A program made the translations under genes and the position numbers. The notes beneath the pieces were generated by a model, which was not told the DNA's origin, ran no database searches, and worked only from the letters and a program-made list of their open reading frames with translations. 59,737 nt of DNA from Gemmatimonadota bacterium (GTDB taxonomy: Bacteria > Gemmatimonadota > Gemmatimonadetes > Longimicrobiales > Gaopeijiaceae): NCBI GenBank assembly GCA_022826565.1, contig JAJDUP010000040.1, positions 1-59,737 on the forward strand, read 5' to 3'. The number at the start of each line of letters is the position of its first letter. Position 1 is the stretch's first letter. This document shows positions 45,339 through 57,005 of the stretch, one piece after another.

Positions 45339-45947
45339 CTAGGGGTCGCTGCAGTCCCTCTGGAAGCCGCAGTTCAGGCACACGACCTTGCAATGCCGCT
45401 CCAGCGCGGGGCCGCCGCACAGCTCGCAGACGCGGTTCGCCATGAAGCGGCGGCTCAGCTCCACATAGTGACGGGCGCTGCGCTCGGTCCACGACGCCGC
45501 TCCCTCGCTCAGCGCACGCACCCGGCCCGGCACCCCGGCCACCAGTCTGTGCGGCGGGATCTTCGCCCCCTCCCGCACCACCGCCCCCGCCGCGATCAGG
45601 CAGCCCTCGCCCACCTCGGCGCGCTGCAGCACCACCGCCCCCATCCCCACCACCGTGCGGCGGCCGATCCGGCAGCTCTCCATGATGGCTCCGTGCCCGA
45701 CCGTCACCTCGTCCTCGATGACCGTCGGGCCCTCATGGCTGGTGTGGATGACGGCGTTCTCCTGCACATTGGTCCGCGCACCCACGCGTATGCCGTTCTC
45801 GGGGTGGTCGCCGCGCAACACGGCCCCGAACCAGACGCTGGCGTCCTCGCCGACCTCGACATCGCCGATCACGACCGCGGTCGGCGCGAGGAAGGCGGAT
45901 CCCGCGATCCGCGGAGTGCGCCCGTTGAAGGGCATGACCAGCGCCAT
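45339..45947 (-). CDS. Gamma-carbonic-anhydrase-like protein fused to a Cys-rich zinc-ribbon tail
   Basis: A 202-residue left-handed beta-helix protein (hexapeptide repeats, about residues 12-145) of the YrdA/PaaY group. Two zinc-ligand positions are kept (His in VIHTSHEG and in TVGHGAIMESC), but the third His, found in relatives as LHGC, is Glu here (MESC). The C-terminal 35 residues add CELCGG, a Cys in RHC, CLNC and DCSDP, six cysteines in a zinc-ribbon-like pattern that YrdA lacks. Carbonic anhydrase activity is doubtful. It shares one base with the preceding CNNM/CBS gene (TGATG). Confidence 0.83.
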   Translation of the reverse strand: MALVMPFNGRTPRIAGSAFLAPTAVVIGDVEVGEDASVWFGAVLRGDHPENGIRVGARTNVQENAVIHTSHEGPTVIEDEVTVGHGAIMESCRIGRRTVVGMGAVVLQRAEVGEGCLIAAGAVVREGAKIPPHRLVAGVPGRVRALSEGAASWTERSARHYVELSRRFMANRVCELCGGPALERHCKVVCLNCGFQRDCSDP

Positions 45948-47200
45948 CAGCGCGATGGTTCCGCGGTTCCGGTGCGTCGCAGCCGCGCTTTCAATACCTG
46001 CGTGTCGGACGCCTCGAGGATTTCGACCCGCACGCCGTCCGCCGTGAAGGAACGGCCGGCCTCGGGCACATGGCCGAGTTCCTCCAGGATGAAACCGTTC
46101 AGGGACCGGTGTTCACCCGCCTGCAGCTCGAATTCGAAGCGGTCGTTGATCTCGCGCACCTCGGCCGCCCCCGAGGCGACGATCTCGTCCGGAGACAGCC
46201 GCGTGACGGGGTCTTCGTCCACATCCGTTTCGTCGACGATCTCGCCGACGAGCTCCTCGAGGACGTCCTCCAGGGTGATCAGCCCGTCGGTGCCCCCGAA
46301 TTCGTCGGCCACGATGCCCATGTGCATGCGGCGGGCGCGGAACTCGGCGAGCAGCTTGGCCAGCGAGAGCGATCCGGGCACGAACATCGGCTCGCGGGCG
46401 AGGTCGCCCAGCGGCGTGTCGCGCTCGCCGGCCACGTAGGCGCGGTAGGCGTCCCGCACATGCAGGATGCCCGTCACGTCGTCGATGCTCTCGCCATACA
46501 CCGGCACGCGCGAGTGAGGCGCTCCCTCGAGTTCCCCCAGCGCTTCGCCCAGAAGGCGCGTTTCCTGCCAGGCGATGATGTCGACCCTGGGCGTCATCGC
46601 GTCCCAGGCGTTGAGTTCGTCCAGCTTGAAGGCCCGCTCGATGAGGCGCTGCTCGTCGGCCTCGACGACGCCCTCTCCGGCCCCGATCTCCAGCGCCTCG
46701 CGCACCTGCAGCTCATCGGGCGAGGCCTCGGCACGGCCGGAAACGCGGCCAAGGAGCCGTCCCAGGGCGAGGACCGGAAAGAGAATCCCGCCGAGCAATC
46801 CCGAGGCCCGCTGCAGGAACGGAGCGGCCGCGAGCGCCACGCGCACGGGGCGGCGGCCGGAGAGGGCCCGCGGGGCCACCTCGCCGAGGAGCAGCACGCC
46901 CAGCACCACCAGAGGGCCACCGATCCACATGCCGCGCGCCCCCCACAGCACGGTGGCGGCTGCGACGCCGGCCGCCGCGGCGCCGAGGTTGCAGATCGCC
47001 CGGAGGACTCCCAGGACGGAGGTGCTGGCCTCACCCGTTCGCAGGGCGGCAAGTGCGGCCGCGCCGGCGAAGCCCTCGTCGGCGAGGATGCGCGCCTTCG
47101 AGTCGGTAATGTTGACCACCGCCGAAAGCGTGGCCGTCAGTCCGGCTGCGCCCAGCAGGAGAAGGGCAAAGGCCGCCCACAGCCCCGCAATCAGCGCCAT
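45947..47200 (-). CDS. CNNM/CBS-domain membrane protein (CorC/HlyC family)
   Basis: A 417-residue protein. The N-terminal CNNM membrane domain (about residues 1-150, three or four helices) is followed by a CBS pair (about 195-320: VMTPRVDI-type motif as AMTPRVDIIAW; VADEFGGTDGLITLEDVLEELVGEIVDE) and a C-terminal CorC_HlyC domain (about 335-410). The family is linked to Mg2+/Co2+ efflux or tolerance. It lies between moxR and the carbonic-anhydrase-like gene on the same strand. Confidence 0.87.
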   Translation of the reverse strand: MALIAGLWAAFALLLLGAAGLTATLSAVVNITDSKARILADEGFAGAAALAALRTGEASTSVLGVLRAICNLGAAAAGVAAATVLWGARGMWIGGPLVVLGVLLLGEVAPRALSGRRPVRVALAAAPFLQRASGLLGGILFPVLALGRLLGRVSGRAEASPDELQVREALEIGAGEGVVEADEQRLIERAFKLDELNAWDAMTPRVDIIAWQETRLLGEALGELEGAPHSRVPVYGESIDDVTGILHVRDAYRAYVAGERDTPLGDLAREPMFVPGSLSLAKLLAEFRARRMHMGIVADEFGGTDGLITLEDVLEELVGEIVDETDVDEDPVTRLSPDEIVASGAAEVREINDRFEFELQAGEHRSLNGFILEELGHVPEAGRSFTADGVRVEILEASDTQVLKARLRRTGTAEPSR

Positions 47201-47249
47201 GATCCCTGCGCCCCGCTACTCGGAGGTTGGTCGTCCGGCGATCCGCCCT

Positions 47250-48290
47250 CTATATCCATCGCTTGCTCTCGCTGAGCAGTTCGTCGATGACGTCGCGCGT
47301 GCTCAGGCCCTCGGCCTCGCCGTCGAAGTTGATCACGATCCGGTGGGCGAGGATCGACGGCGCGATGTCGTGAATGTCCTGCATGGTGGGCATCGGTGCG
47401 CCCCGGAAGACGGCGCGCGCCTTGGCCCCGAGCACAAGGTACTGCGAGGCGCGCGGACCGGCCCCCCAGCTGATGTACCTCTTGGCTACGTTGGCCTGCT
47501 CCTCGCCGCCCGGCCGGGTCGAGCGAGCCAGGCGGACGGCGTAGCTCACGATCGAAGGGGGAACCGGGGTGCGCCGGACCAGCTGCTGCAGTTCGATGAT
47601 CTCGGAACCGTGCACCACGGGCTCGATCGGGATGTCCTGCACCTCCTGCGTCAGCGTCGCGATCTTCTCTTCTTCGTCGCGGTCCGGGTAGTGGATGCGC
47701 AGATCGAACATGAAACGGTCGAGCTGCGCCTCGGGGAGGGGATAGGTGCCCTCCTGCTCAATGGGGTTCTGCGTCGCGAGGACGAAGAACGGCGGGTCGA
47801 GGTGGTAGGTCTGACCGGCCGCGGTGACGTCCCGCTCCTGCATCGCCTCGAGGAGGGCCGCCTGCGTCTTCGGCGGGGTCCGGTTGATCTCGTCGGCGAG
47901 GATGATGTTGGCGAAGATCGGTCCCGGCACGAAGCGGAAGACCCTCTCCCCGGTCAGCTTGTCCTCCTGGATGACCTCGGTGCCCGTGATGTCCGTGGGC
48001 ATGAGGTCGGGGGTGAACTGGATCCGGTTGAACTTGAGGTGCAGCGCCTCGGAGAGCGTCGAGATGATCAGCGTTTTGGCGAGCCCGGGCACCCCGACCA
48101 GGAGCACGTGGCCGTTCGCCATCATGGCGGTCAGGATACTGTCGACGATGTGCTGCTGGCCCACGATGCGGCGCTGCACCGCCGCTCGGAGCTCCTCGCC
48201 GATCTCGCCCGCCCGGTGGAGGAGCTGAACATCGCGGTCTGCCGACTGGGCGGGCGGCGCCTTGAGCGCGGGGGAGGACGTGGGGGTCAT
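47250..48290 (-). CDS. MoxR-family AAA+ ATPase
   Basis: A 346-residue chaperone-like ATPase. Walker A is GVPGLAKT, Walker B IILADEINR, sensor ATQNPIEQEGTYPLPEAQLDRF, all diagnostic of MoxR. MoxR proteins usually assist metal insertion or complex assembly together with DUF58 and von Willebrand-A proteins, but those partners are not adjacent here. It is the first gene of the minus-strand unit and is divergent from the ATP synthase operon across 285 bases. Confidence 0.92.
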   Translation of the reverse strand: MTPTSSPALKAPPAQSADRDVQLLHRAGEIGEELRAAVQRRIVGQQHIVDSILTAMMANGHVLLVGVPGLAKTLIISTLSEALHLKFNRIQFTPDLMPTDITGTEVIQEDKLTGERVFRFVPGPIFANIILADEINRTPPKTQAALLEAMQERDVTAAGQTYHLDPPFFVLATQNPIEQEGTYPLPEAQLDRFMFDLRIHYPDRDEEEKIATLTQEVQDIPIEPVVHGSEIIELQQLVRRTPVPPSIVSYAVRLARSTRPGGEEQANVAKRYISWGAGPRASQYLVLGAKARAVFRGAPMPTMQDIHDIAPSILAHRIVINFDGEAEGLSTRDVIDELLSESKRWI

Positions 48291-48467
48291 ACCCGTTCCG
48301 GGTTGCGACGAATGTTTGGCATTGAGATGGCGGAAGATAGGCGAGACGGCTTTTTCGGGTCAAGAAGGGAGCGGACCTGCGGCCCGGCCCGATCCCCGCG
48401 GGCGCGTGCGGGTCGTCGCGTCCGGATCGTATTCTGCACGGACGGCTTCACGGACCGGATTTCGAGC

Positions 48468-48485
48468 TTGCGAAAATTTTCACAA
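48468..48485. promoter_or_regulatory. Rex-type operator upstream of the ATP synthase operon
   Basis: TTGCGAAAATTTTCACAA differs from the Rex (NADH/NAD+-sensing repressor) consensus TTGTGAA-N4-TTCACAA at one base only. Symmetry extends by two more base pairs on each side (48466-48487). It lies in the 285-base divergent region, about 90 bases before the first atp gene. A weak -35/-10 pair (TTGCGA at 48468, TAGCTT at 48490, 16-base spacer) would place the operator over the promoter. No rex gene is in the window. Confidence 0.65.
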
Positions 48486-48575
48486 GCGTTAGCTTTCCCC
48501 CAGTCAACGCGCTTGTGGAGTCCGTTTTGCGAGACTGATTCCAGGCCTTCGTTCCGACAAATCAGGGAGTGCCGC

Positions 48576-48851
48576 GTGGTGGACGGCGGTCGAACACCGC
48601 GACGGTCGTCCGGCGCCTTCGGGGACGCAGGCCGCCTTTCCGGATACGGCATCAGTTGGGTGTTGACGGTCCTGATCCTCACCTGGATCGGGCTGCGGCT
48701 GGACGAGCGGTTCGGGACGACCCCGCTGTTCGTGCTGATCGGGGCTCTCGCAGGCGTCGGGGCTGGCTTCTATACGCTCTATGTCAGGGCCGTTGTGGAA
48801 CCGGCAAACAGGAAAAGGGAGGGACCCGGGAGCGGGGAAGAACATCGGTGA
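48576..48851 (+). CDS. atpZ: AtpZ/AtpI-type small membrane protein of the ATP synthase operon
   Basis: A 91-residue protein with a polar N-terminus and two membrane helices (GISWVLTVLILTWIGLRL and FVLIGALAGVGAGFYTLYV) joined by DERFGTTP, the pattern of the F1Fo-associated AtpZ family. AtpZ and AtpI are thought to form an ion channel or assembly factor for the c-ring. GTG 48576 has GGGAG 6 bases upstream. It overlaps the next gene by GTGA. Confidence 0.78.
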   Translation: MVDGGRTPRRSSGAFGDAGRLSGYGISWVLTVLILTWIGLRLDERFGTTPLFVLIGALAGVGAGFYTLYVRAVVEPANRKREGPGSGEEHR

Positions 48852-49231
48852 AACAGTCCATGACGTTCGTTGCCACCGCTGCGGCAATCGTGCTCGGCGG
48901 GGTGCTCGCGACCTGGCCTTTTCTCGCTGAGGGGGCCCGGCAGGCGGTTGCGGGAGCCGGTATTCTGACGTTGGGCACGCAGCTCCCGACCCACTATCTG
49001 CTAAAGCGCTGGAGGATGCGCAACGACCGTTTCTTTGCGGCTATCGGAACCGGATTCGCGGTGCGGGTCGCCGTGGTGGTGCTCGGCGTCCTGTTGTTCG
49101 TCGTGCCCGGGCGGGCGGAGCCGGCGCCCTTCCTCCTCTCGCTGGGCGGGTTCCTGGTCGCGGTCCTGCTGGCCGAGTCATGCCTTGAGCACCTTCGGCT
49201 GCGCGCCGACGCCTCGCCGGTCGAGTCATGA
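48848..49231 (+). CDS. atpI: ATP synthase protein I-like membrane protein
   Basis: A 127-residue protein with four hydrophobic segments (about residues 5-25, 32-46, 58-80 and 88-110) and few polar residues. Size, topology and position between atpZ and atpB fit the ATP-synthase-I family, which helps assemble the c-ring; sequence similarity is low in this family. It starts at GTG 48848 in the atpZ stop and overlaps atpB by 4 bases. Confidence 0.65.
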   Translation: MKQSMTFVATAAAIVLGGVLATWPFLAEGARQAVAGAGILTLGTQLPTHYLLKRWRMRNDRFFAAIGTGFAVRVAVVVLGVLLFVVPGRAEPAPFLLSLGGFLVAVLLAESCLEHLRLRADASPVES

Positions 49232-50142
49232 ACGGAATGACGGCACTCCTGCAGGAACACGCGGCGCCGCAGGATTCCGCGGCCGCCGGGCACGGGGGCC
49301 CGTTCGATCTGGGGGAGATGCTCGGCCATCACATCCTGGATGGGCCAGGCTACGAGCTGCCTTTCATCGGGGAGGTGCACCTTCCCCAGTGGGATCCCTT
49401 CCACCTGGCCGGGCTCACGATCGACCTGTCCATCTCGAAGCACGTGGTGCTGCTCCTCCTCGGAGCCGTCATCACGTTCGCCCTGGTCATGATGGCTACC
49501 CGGGTCATCACGCGGCAGGGCACCGGGCGGGCGCCGAGCGGGCTCGCGAACGCCATCGAGGCGGTCGTCATCTTCCTCCGGGACGATCTCTGCAAGGAGT
49601 ACATCGGCCACGGCTACCAGCGCTTCGTGCCGCTGATCCTCACCCTGTTCTTCTTCATCCTGACCATGAACCTGCTGGGGCTGGTGCCCTGGGGGGGCTC
49701 GGCCACCGGCAACCTCGCCGTTACGGCCACGCTGGCGATCATCACCTTCGTGGTGACGGAGGTGTCGGGCTTCCTGACCCTCGGCGCCCGCGGCTACATG
49801 CGCACGATTTTCTACTCGCCCCCGGGCACGAGCGGGTTCGTGAAATACTCCATGCTGGCGGTCATGACCCCGGTCGAGCTGCTCGGCAAGTTCACCAAGC
49901 CCTTCGCTCTCGCGATTCGCCTTTTCGCGAACATGACCGCAGGGCACATGCTCATCTTCTCCGTCCTCGGCTTCATTTTCCTCTTCGGCCATATCGCATT
50001 CGGCCGTTGGCTGATCGCCGGGGGCTCCTACGCATTCGTATCGGCGATCCTCCTCCTGGAGCTTCTGATCGCCTTCATCCAGGCTTACATCTTCGCCATG
50101 CTGTCGGCCGTGTTCATCGGCCTGATGCGGCATGAACACTAG
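49228..50142 (+). CDS. atpB: ATP synthase Fo subunit a
   Basis: A 304-residue membrane subunit forming the proton half-channels. The essential Arg lies in KPFALAIRLFANMTAGHML, and the C-terminal helix is LLELLIAFIQAYIFAMLSAVFIGL. The N-terminus has a long periplasmic segment of about 60 residues before the first helix. It overlaps atpI and is followed by atpE after 24 bases. Confidence 0.95.
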   Translation: MNGMTALLQEHAAPQDSAAAGHGGPFDLGEMLGHHILDGPGYELPFIGEVHLPQWDPFHLAGLTIDLSISKHVVLLLLGAVITFALVMMATRVITRQGTGRAPSGLANAIEAVVIFLRDDLCKEYIGHGYQRFVPLILTLFFFILTMNLLGLVPWGGSATGNLAVTATLAIITFVVTEVSGFLTLGARGYMRTIFYSPPGTSGFVKYSMLAVMTPVELLGKFTKPFALAIRLFANMTAGHMLIFSVLGFIFLFGHIAFGRWLIAGGSYAFVSAILLLELLIAFIQAYIFAMLSAVFIGLMRHEH

Positions 50143-51046
<904 letters not shown>

Positions 51047-51050
<4 letters not shown>

Positions 51051-51604
51051 GAGAGGACACGGTCGTCCGCAACTACGCCGAGACCCTCTTCGATCTGGCT
51101 GAGCGCCATGGGGGCGCGAAGGGCTGGGGGGAATCGGCAGCTGCCGTCGCGGCCCTGGTGGAGGACCGCAAGGTGCTGGGCTTCCTGGCGACTCCACGCG
51201 TGACCGCCCAGGCCAAGAAGGCAACCCTGGAACGCGCGCTGGGGCCGTCCGTGCCGGCGATGCTGCTGCGGTTCCTCAAGGTCGTCGTGGACAAGGGGCG
51301 CCAGCGCCTCCTGCCGGCGATCATGCGGGACTTCCAGGGTCTCCTCGACCGACACCTGGGCCTGCGCCACATGGAAGTCACGGTAGCGCGTGAACTCGAG
51401 GCGGAGGAAGAGAGCGAGCTGGCAGGCCGACTCTCGTCGGCGACCGGCGCGACCGTCATTCCCAGTGTCAGGGTCAGGCCGGAAATCATTGGCGGCATCG
51501 TGCTGCGCGAGGGCGACACCCTCTACGACGGATCCCTGAAACGACAACTCGACGCCATGCGCCGAGCGCTCATGACCGCCGAGCTACAAGGACAGGAAAA
51601 CTAG
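51047..51604 (+). CDS. atpH: ATP synthase F1 subunit delta
   Basis: A 185-residue subunit connecting F1 with the b stalk. The N-terminal helical domain starts NYAETLFDLAERHG, and the C-terminal strand domain contains the family signature VRPEIIGGIVLREGDTLYDGSLKRQLDAMRRAL. It is coupled to atpF by a GTGA overlap and followed by atpA after 6 bases. Confidence 0.93.
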
Positions 51605-51610
51605 AACGAC

Positions 51611-53173
51611 ATGGCAGATTCCCAACTCCGGGCGGGCGAAATCAAGAGCGTCCTCCTGGCAGAGATCGAGAGCTTCGAGGAAGCGCTCCACGCCGAGGAA
51701 GTCGGCGAGGTGCTCGAGGTAAAGGACGGTGTGGCCCGCATCTACGGCCTCACCCGGGCGATGGCGAGCGAGATGCTCGAGATCACCTCCAGCGAGACCG
51801 GCGAGACGGTGACCGCGCTGGCGCTCAACCTGGAGGAAGACAACATCGGCGCGGTCATCCTGGGCGAATGGGCGGGGCTGCACGAGGGCGACGAGGTGCG
51901 GCGCACCGGGCGCGTCCTCGACGTTCCCGTCGGCGACGGCTACCAGGGCCGCGTGGTGGACCCGCTCGGCAACCCGCTCGACGGCGCCGGCGCGATCGAG
52001 ACCTCGGCGCGGCGGCAGATCGACGTGGTCGCCCCCGGCATCGTCAAGCGCCAGCCCGTAAATGAGCCGCTGCAGACCGGGATCAAGGCCATCGACGCCA
52101 TGATCCCGATCGGGCGTGGCCAGCGCGAGCTGATCATCGGCGACCGGCAGACGGGGAAGACGGCCGTTGCGGTGGACGCGATCATCAACCAGCAGGACAC
52201 CGATGTCATCTGCATCTACTGTGCGGTGGGGCAGCGGGCGGGGAAGGTCGCGGCGGTCGTCGAGACGCTGCGGCACCATGGCGCCATGGACTACACCATC
52301 GTCGTGACCGCGAACGCATCCGATCCGGCGCCGATGCAGTACATCGCGCCCTATTCCGCCACCGCGCTAGCCGAGCACTTCATGTGGCAGGGCAAGCACA
52401 CGCTGGTCATCTACGACGACCTCTCCAAGCAGGCGCAGGCCTACCGGCAGCTGTCGCTGGTCCTTCGGCGTCCTCCGGGCCGCGAAGCCTATCCGGGCGA
52501 TGTCTTCTACCTGCACTCGCGGCTCCTGGAGCGGGCGGCCAAGCTCTCCGACGAACTCGGCGGCGGCTCGCTTACGGCGCTCCCGATCATCGAGACGCAG
52601 GCCGGCGACGTTTCGGCCTACATCCCCACCAACGTGATCTCGATCACCGACGGGCAGATCTACCTCGAGCCCGACCTCTTCAACTCGGGCGTCCGGCCCG
52701 CGGTCAACGTGGGAATCTCGGTCTCGCGCGTGGGCGGCGCGGCCCAGGTCAAGGCGATGAAGAAGGTGGCCGGACGGTTGCGTCTCGACCTGGCCCAGTT
52801 CCGGGCCATGGAAACCTTCGCGCAGTTCGCCTCCGACCTCGACGCCGCCACCCAGCAGCAGCTGGCGCGCGGACAGCGCACGGTCGAGGTCCTCAAGCAG
52901 CCCCAGTATCGGCCCGTGCCGGTCGAGCGTCAGATCGTCGCGATCTACGCCGTGACCAACGGCTATCTGGACCACCACGAAGTGGATGATGTCCGGAAGT
53001 GGGAGCGCGGCTTTCTCGCCTTCGTCGAGAGCCGCTTCGACGACGTGCTGATCGGCCTGCGCCAGGAGGGCCAGCTCACGGAGGACATCGAGGGGCGGCT
53101 GCGGTCGTGCATCGAGGAGTACAACGAGGTCTTCGCCGCCGAGCACGGGGTGGTGGAAGCGGGAGCGGCCTGA
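51611..53173 (+). CDS. atpA: ATP synthase F1 subunit alpha
   Basis: A 520-residue non-catalytic nucleotide-binding subunit. It has an N-terminal beta-barrel, P-loop [10 protein letters not shown] at about residue 176-185, and the family signature [21 protein letters not shown] sequence seen as [14 protein letters not shown]. The C-terminal helical domain ends in [12 protein letters not shown]. Its length is typical. atpG follows after one base. Confidence 0.97.
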   Translation: MADSQLRAGEIKSVLLAEIESFEEALHAEEVGEVLEVKDGVARIYGLTRAMASEMLEITSSETGETVTALALNLEEDNIGAVILGEWAGLHEGDEVRRTGRVLDVPVGDGYQGRVVDPLGNPLDGAGAIETSARRQIDVVAPGIVKRQPVNEPLQTGIKAIDAMIPIGRGQRELIIGDRQTGKTAVAVDAIINQQDTDVICIYCAVGQRAGKVAAVVETLRHHGAMDYTIVVTANASDPAPMQYIAPYSATALAEHFMWQGKHTLVIYDDLSKQAQAYRQLSLVLRRPPGREAYPGDVFYLHSRLLERAAKLSDELGGGSLTALPIIETQAGDVSAYIPTNVISITDGQIYLEPDLFNSGVRPAVNVGISVSRVGGAAQVKAMKKVAGRLRLDLAQFRAMETFAQFASDLDAATQQQLARGQRTVEVLKQPQYRPVPVERQIVAIYAVTNGYLDHHEVDDVRKWERGFLAFVESRFDDVLIGLRQEGQLTEDIEGRLRSCIEEYNEVFAAEHGVVEAGAA

Positions 53174-53174
53174 C

Positions 53175-55533
<2,359 letters not shown>

Positions 55534-55537
55534 CGGC

Positions 55538-55801
55538 ATGGCAAGGGCCATGGATCTCCACGTCGTCACGCCCGCCCGGGTCGTGTTCGAGGGGACCGCG
55601 CGTTCCCTCGTGGCGCCGGCGTGGGACGGACTGGTGGGCATCCTTCCCGGGCACGCGCCCTTCCTCACGCTGCTGGGGAGCGGCCGCCTGGATATCGATT
55701 CCGGATCGGAGGCTCGTCAGTCCTTTGCGCTGTCGGGCGGCGTGATGAAGGTGGAGGACAACCAGGTCACCGTCCTGGCCGACCGCGTCGACGCTGCCTG
55801 A
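55538..55801 (+). CDS. atpC: ATP synthase F1 subunit epsilon, short form without C-terminal helices
   Basis: An 87-residue subunit containing the whole N-terminal beta-sandwich (LHVVTPARVVFEGTARSLVAPAWDGLVGILPGHAPFLTLLGSG; ALSGGVMKVEDNQVTVLADR). The stop falls where the C-terminal helical hairpin of longer epsilon subunits (about 135 residues) would begin. The sandwich binds gamma and the c-ring, whereas the missing hairpin is the inhibitory part. Short forms are known in some other phyla, so this is probably natural and not a truncation. Confidence 0.9.
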   Translation: MARAMDLHVVTPARVVFEGTARSLVAPAWDGLVGILPGHAPFLTLLGSGRLDIDSGSEARQSFALSGGVMKVEDNQVTVLADRVDAA

Positions 55802-55829
55802 TCGCCGGGGGCCGCCTGGAGGAGCGCCC

Positions 55830-56657
55830 ATGCGACTCGACCTCCACATGCACACGACGTTCTCGGATGGCGTCCATTCGCCCGAAGAGGTGGTTGCACG
55901 AGCGATCGCCGGCGGCCTCGACGCAATCTCCATTACCGACCACGACAACACCCAGGGAATCGTCCCGGCCCAGCGTGCCGCGCGGGCCAGGATCCGCGTC
56001 ATCCCCGGGGTGGAGCTGAGCGCGCGGTGGCGGGGCCAGTCGATTCACGTGCTGGGGTACTTCGTCGATCCCGCGGCCGATTCGCTCGTGGCCCACTACC
56101 ACGACCTGCACGCCCGCCGCGACGCCCGCATGCGCAAGATCGTCGACCGGCTGGCGGCGCAGGGAGTCCGGCTCTCATTGGACCGCGTCGGCGACCAGCG
56201 TGCGTCGGGGGTGGTCCCCTACACGCGCCCCCATCTTGCACGGGCTCTGGTGCGGGAGGGCTACGCCACCGATATCTCCGACGCCTTCGATCGCCATATT
56301 GGCGCGGACTGTCCCGCCTACGTCCTGGTCGAGTCGCCGGGCCCGGAAGAGGTGATCGAGACGATTCGCCGGGCCGGAGGCGTCGCCGTGTGGGCGCATC
56401 CTCCCCTCAGCCTGATCGACAAACTCCTGCCGCGCATGGTCGATGCCGGCCTGCGCGGCCTGGAGGCGTACCGGCCCTGGGCGCGCGGGATTCGGGAGGC
56501 CGTGGCGGCTCACGCACGCAGGGCGGGGCTGTTTGTGACGGGTGGTTCGGATTGGCACGGCCGCGACACCGACGCCGATCTCGGGAGCTTCTTCGTGTCC
56601 GAAGATGACGTGTCGGATTTCCTCGAAGCGAGTGGAGTGTCGGGATCGTCCTGGTAG
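55830..56657 (+). CDS. PHP-domain phosphoesterase (TrpH/YciV-like)
   Basis: A 275-residue metal-dependent phosphoesterase. PHP motifs are DLHMHTTFSDG (motif 1, metal His), SITDHDN (motif 2), VIPGVELSA (Glu ligand), the central AVWAHPPLS and the C-terminal GGSDWHGRD. Relatives include E. coli YciV/RNase AM, which acts on nucleotide 3',5'-bisphosphates or RNA 5' ends. It follows atpC by 28 bases and is followed by the 23S leader; an rRNA-maturation role would fit but is inference. Confidence 0.85.
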   Translation: MRLDLHMHTTFSDGVHSPEEVVARAIAGGLDAISITDHDNTQGIVPAQRAARARIRVIPGVELSARWRGQSIHVLGYFVDPAADSLVAHYHDLHARRDARMRKIVDRLAAQGVRLSLDRVGDQRASGVVPYTRPHLARALVREGYATDISDAFDRHIGADCPAYVLVESPGPEEVIETIRRAGGVAVWAHPPLSLIDKLLPRMVDAGLRGLEAYRPWARGIREAVAAHARRAGLFVTGGSDWHGRDTDADLGSFFVSEDDVSDFLEASGVSGSSW

Positions 56658-56840
56658 GGTCCGGGGTCACGCGCCGTTTAAAGGATTGAGTGTTGACTTC
56701 CCCTCCGTCTTGACTACCTTTTAAGTCTTTCCGCGCTGCGTCGCGTGGCGGACTCTCGCCCGGGCGCTCCCGACATCGATGCCGGAGCGCGGTACGGCTG
56801 CTTGAAAACCAGGGTAGAAGGAAGTACTAGAGCCTTAGGT

Positions 56841-56904
56841 CGCTCTGGTCGTCCGGGACGGGGGCGCGCCGCCAGGCGAGCTCCGGCCACGGGACGACCG
56901 AGCG
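56841..56904 (+). other. Long stem in the 23S rRNA leader
   Basis: CGCTC-GGTCGTCC (56841-56854, one bulged T) pairs with GGACGACC-GAGCG (56892-56904), a 13-bp stem. Within the loop further GC-rich pairing is possible. It is probably part of precursor rRNA folding or processing. Confidence 0.5.
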
Positions 56905-56957
56905 TACTGTGTTGGAAAGGCGACGGTGGACGAGCCCGAGAGTACTGAGTGGACGCA

Positions 56958-56980
56958 GTCGGCGCGGCAACGCGGCCGAC
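56958..56980 (+). other. GCAA-tetraloop hairpin 25 bases before 23S rRNA
   Basis: GTCGGC-GCG closes a GCAA loop with CGC-(bulged G)-GCCGAC, a 9-bp stem with a GNRA loop, directly upstream of the mature 23S 5' end. It is probably a precursor processing element. Confidence 0.5.
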
Positions 56981-57005
56981 CGGCGTTCGTTCGAGGAAGA
57001 GGGCT

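Larger units (their letters stand above)
56658..57005 (+). other. Leader region of the 23S rRNA gene
   Basis: No protein gene or tRNA is seen in this 348-base stretch between the PHP gene and 23S. Two TTGACT hexamers (56693-56698 and 56710-56715) and an AT-rich TTTTAA (56719-56724) mark a likely promoter. From about 56760 onward the sequence is highly structured, with a 13-bp stem (56841-56904) and a tetraloop hairpin (56958-56980) shortly before the mature 5' end. Confidence 0.55.

Noticed and set aside
56725..57005. A possible tRNA or small RNA gene before 23S rRNA
   Set aside because: No cloverleaf with a TTCGA T-loop or a recognisable anticodon arm could be drawn; the stems fit a precursor leader better.
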